Shown piece by piece: positions 23,044-64,000 of a stretch of 64,000 bases of DNA; the stretch's first letter is position 1; each line of letters opens with the position of its first letter. The stretch is from Chionoecetes opilio. Its lineage: Eukaryota > Arthropoda > Malacostraca > Decapoda > Majidae. Both the position numbers and the translations under genes were made by a program. The notes beneath the pieces are model-generated. The model did no database searches, was not told the origin of the DNA, and saw only the letters and a program-made list of their open reading frames with translations. The DNA is taken from positions 167,501-231,500 of the forward strand of contig JACEEZ010000330.1 in NCBI GenBank assembly GCA_016584305.1, read 5' to 3'.

Positions 23044-23212
23044 CTTCTTACACACAAGTATTAATTTTAGCATTATCATCTTAGCATGTTGTACAAAAGT
23101 ATTTACTTACATTGCATACAGACTTTGATAGTTGTTCCAAGATAAGTAAATACTTTATGTACAACATGCTAAGTTAGATCATGTTAAAATTAATACTAGT
23201 GTGTAACAACTT
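23044..23212. mobile_element. Foldback MITE
   Basis: Arms of about 65 bp: cacaagtattaattttagca ... gcatgttgtacaaaagtatt at the left and the inverse aatactttatgtacaacatg ... ttaaaattaatactagtgtg at the right. Surrounding 22830-23560 has no gene. Confidence 0.75.
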
Positions 23213-23565
23213 CTCTGTAAAGAAAATTAGCAGTGTTTCAGGATAGTGGATTTTTTTTACTCTCTCCTTCCTTGGACTGAGCAGCCAATTTGTAGTTCTG
23301 AAAGTATTCCACTGACCTGTCTAGTGTAATGCTATAACAAAACCACTGTGTTACAAGTAGCATATAGTTTAACAAAATGATTGGATACATTTAAATACTT
23401 TTCGGTGTGACACCAGGAAGCAAAACCATTCAAATCTGTTGTTCAGTCCAAGAGATATTAATTTATATGATGAATATTGATTGCATGTGATGAGAGAAAA
23501 GAGATCTGAGAGAGGTGATCCTTACATCCAACTGGGAGACTCAAAGTAACCGTAGCATTCACTCT

Positions 23566-23571
23566 TTTATT
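23566..23571 (-). terminator. Candidate ERCC2 polyadenylation signal
   Basis: AATAAA on the minus strand (tttatt on the plus strand), 45 nt after the predicted ERCC2 stop codon. It is the only such signal within 50 nt of the stop. Confidence 0.45.
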
Positions 23572-23615
23572 TCCTAGCATTAACAAAAAAAAGTACACCC
23601 AACCACATACATCCT

Positions 23616-61461
<37,846 letters not shown>

Positions 61462-61477
61462 CTGTAAAGCACAAAGA

Positions 61478-61630
61478 ACATAAGAACATAAGAACATAAG
61501 AACATAAGAAAATATAGAAGCTACAAGAGGCCGCGAGACCTACACGAGGTAGTTCCTGTTACTTAACTACCTATATCCACCTCTCTTACCCATCCATGAA
61601 TTTATCCAGACTCCTTTTAAAGATAAATGT
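61478..61630 (-). mobile_element. LINE 3' tail remnant with (taagaaca)n
   Basis: gaacataagaacataagaac repeats, then aagctacaagaggccgcgag and atgaatttatccagactcc, the inverse of the same LINE tail as at 59690 and 22763. Confidence 0.75.
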
Positions 61631-62143
61631 CAACCACCAAAGGAATGTCATCCACCACAAACATACATCAGCAATGCCCTTACAACACATTAGGGTAAAC
61701 ATTTACAATATGACTTGCTAGATTTTCAGACATGTTAAAAAAAATTTCGTCCAATATTTGATACTTTACCAAATGATATTTTTTTTTCTGTGCAAACATC
61801 AAAAAAGTGTGTTTTTTGCAATTCAAGAAAGTCATGAGCAGGGTTTGGAAACAGTTTAAGGGAACGAAAACGAAAACCGAAACAAACGAAATTATGCTCG
61901 AAACAAAAATGGAAACAAAAACGTTATCATAAGTACTGTTCCGGAGCAAAAACGCTATTTTGAAATCCCTGTAACCGGTTAATAAAGTTATTTTTTCGTT
62001 CCATGCCATATTTGGTCACTAATCCATTGTCACTTCCAGTAGCCAAATGATTTAAGTAAATGCATCTGTATTACATACATACATTAATTAAGTCTACTGT
62101 ATTTGTTCACTTGGCAAATGACGATGTGGTTTTGTTTCAAATA

Positions 62144-62834
62144 CAGGAGAACCTCATTTAACCGGCATTTAAAACAATGGCAGCCTCAAAACAACGGCAC
62201 TAATCGAACCAGGCTTTTTTTTTTTTTTTATTATTTTTTTTTATTTATTTAATTCTTTTTTTTTTCCCCCGGGCTTCCAGCAGGGAGGATCACGGGCTAG
62301 CTTGAGCCCATCAGAGAGATCCTGTGAAAAAAGAGAGGAGAGTGTTCGTGGTGGTGGCGTGGGACACGAGGACTGGCTTATCCATCCTGACGAGGAGTGC
62401 GGGGTAGAAAGGGGCACTCAGCAGGATAACCCAGGCATTAATTAGGTATAATTATTTCTAAAACTGAGAAAATCGGCAGAAATTTAGTTCAAATTTGGTG
62501 GGGTACGCAGGGTTGGCAACCCTTTCATCCCTTTCACTGGTAAACTCTGGAACTCTCTTCCTGTTTCTATTTTTCCACTTTCCTATGACTTACATCGTTT
62601 CAAAAGAAGAGTAACAAGACACCTCCCGAACTAAATTGGCTCACCCCTCTTTTTTATTTTATTCTCTTACTGTCTTCTTTATAGGGACTGGCAACTAAGC
62701 GGGCTTTGTGTTACCCATTTTTGTTGTGCCCCCCAAAAAAACGATTCCATAAGAGTAACTCTCAAAACAACGGCAAAATGAGTTATCCGGCATGCGCTCC
62801 CCCCCGAGGGTGCCGGATAAACGAGGTTTTCCTG
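62144..62834. mobile_element. pogo/Tigger-like MITE, CAGGAGAACCTCG family, copy 3
   Basis: TA|CAGGAGAACCTCATTTAACC to GGATAAACGAGGTTTTCCTG|TA. Carries the LINE tail (62520-62730) and an additional insert (62260-62515, cccgggcttccagcaggga type). Confidence 0.85.
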
Positions 62835-63184
62835 TAGTATCCTATGCACCACTCTTCATTTAATTTGTGAAGAATAACTATTTTTTACCTTATATAATTA
62901 TGAATTTATGTCTTCGTGATATGCATCACGTTCCTTTATTTTAATACACCTTCCATTCGTGCAATCGTTAAACTATTATACTGCAATTTGGTTTTAGAAT
63001 ATGCTTAGATTAATATCCAGTATTCGAAAAGGGATTATATATCGTGAGTATGTGCTTAAATTTTTAACTGTGTTCATAGCCTAATGCTTGGTGCGGCGAA
63101 TTTCGGTGTGAGTGTCCTAAGTTTGAGTCCTTGGAGTACCACATGTAGTCATTGATTTCATTGATTAGGTTTATTTAATTAGTG

Positions 63185-63300
63185 GGTGTTAGAGTAGGGG
63201 GTCTCACCAATAAAGGTTGCACCGCTCGGGGATCGAACCCGGGACCTTCCGCATGCCGGGCGGCTGTGCTTCCCGTTACACCACGGGAACCTCCTGGTGA
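63185..63300 (-). mobile_element. tRNA-like SINE head
   Basis: Minus strand gttcccgtggtgtaacggga agcaca and gtcccgggttcgatccccga (perfect B box). The anticodon arm does not fold correctly, so not a tRNA gene. Resembles the tRNA-Val-like head at 40092. Confidence 0.6.
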
Positions 63301-63757
63301 CAACCCATACAGTGGGCTGGTGATATTACGAATTAATATACTTTTACCATATATAATATTAATACATAATTAGTGATTCATGTCTATACGACGACTGAGA
63401 TTGCATACTCCTACACCACGCTTCCTGTATTGTATATGTAAATGTGTTGCCTTATTTAAGTCGTATAATAATATAGTTCTTACGACATCTAAGGGTTTGA
63501 TTTTGTTGGATACTATGCACCATGAAATGTATGGCTTTATTACCATCTATAAAAATGTAGTCATGCATAGGCATTATTATTTATTAGGGCTAATAGCATA
63601 TTCATTACATGGTTTGAGAATAACGTTCTAACCGGTTTTCATTTCGTTCTAACTGGTTCAGGAACGTTGTTTGGAGGAGGAACGAAAAACGAAACATTAA
63701 TACTACTGTTTCTGATCGGAACTAACCGTTTGAATTTTTTTTCGTTTTCAAGCCCTG

Positions 63758-64000
63758 GTTATGACCAATATTTAAAAATATCCCTTTTTAGATGCTTTGA
63801 CTGGAAAAAACACTACCTCCATTTGCAAAAGCATCAAATAATAACCTAATCAAACCCTCAAACTATGCTAGCCTAAGAAAAATTGGATCTCATGAATATC
63901 CGCCACCCCAGTCATTTTTGGGGTGCCCAATCTTCACGTTGGTGAGTGGTTTGATCACCCAGTTAGGTTAGGTTACGTAACCAATGTCCAGGTTAAGTTA
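63758..64000. other. Right edge, no gene seen
   Basis: AT-rich. 63868-63888 matches the old dispersed repeat at 3803-3822; a few ggttaggtta motifs lie at the very end. ERCC2 exon 1 is not visible here. Confidence 0.5.

Larger units (their letters stand above)
61839..63757. mobile_element. hAT-like element with nested insertions
   Basis: Ends CAGGGTTTGGAAAC and GTTTTCAAGCCCTG, flanked by gtcatgag and gttatgac (six of eight matching). Sub-terminal blocks on both sides are rich in gaacgaaaac and its inverse gttttcgttc. No transposase frame found. It hosts a Tigger-like MITE and a SINE head. Confidence 0.6.

Overview
This is eukaryotic, almost certainly arthropod DNA, and most likely from a decapod crustacean. 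That is inferred from long (GA)n/(CT)n, (CA)n and (TCC)n tracts, tRNA-headed SINEs, very many short terminal-inverted-repeat (TIR) elements, and one conserved animal gene cut into small exons by huge repeat-filled introns. There is no prokaryotic gene organisation and no CRISPR array.

The gene that can be named with confidence is ERCC2/XPD, the 5'-3' helicase of TFIIH and nucleotide-excision repair. It lies on the minus strand and fills about 38 kb. Fifteen coding exons (coding exons 2-16, 61461 down to 23616) were reconstructed by hand with splice sites and phases. They join into one open frame of about 774 codons including an inferred 5-nt first exon (about ATGAA) that must lie beyond the right edge. 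Walker A, the four Fe-S cysteines, DEAH and motifs III-VI are all present. Every exon 2-7 boundary falls at the codon and phase I remember for human ERCC2.

At 10.2-11.7 kb on the plus strand is a GC-rich intronless block with two open frames in the same reading frame: a 165-residue protein with a signal-like N-terminus and one membrane span, then a 310-residue protein kinase with all catalytic residues. One TAA and seven sense codons separate them, so the pair may be a broken or read-through receptor-like kinase. Plus-strand splice sites at 18.2, 20.8-21.0 and 24.26 kb may define a small unknown transcript whose last intron contains, antisense, the final ERCC2 exon.

The rest is repeats. 1-9.7 kb: a 40-bp array, a 33-bp array and its single-unit paralogue, TIR elements, microsatellites, LINE tails and a nested SINE. 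11.7-23.5 kb: microsatellites, a 1.75-kb array of short T-rich units, hAT-like and pogo/Tigger-like miniature elements. ERCC2 introns: minisatellites of 31-64 bp units, several of which start at or within a few tens of bases of a splice site and contain copies of splice-site-flanking sequence; a family of about 205-bp TTAA-flanked (piggyBac-like) MITEs; several pogo/Tigger-like MITE families flanked by TA; large palindromic foldback elements; and 3' remnants of at least four LINE families. Nested insertions and paralogous empty sites inside the window allow several insertions to be read directly.
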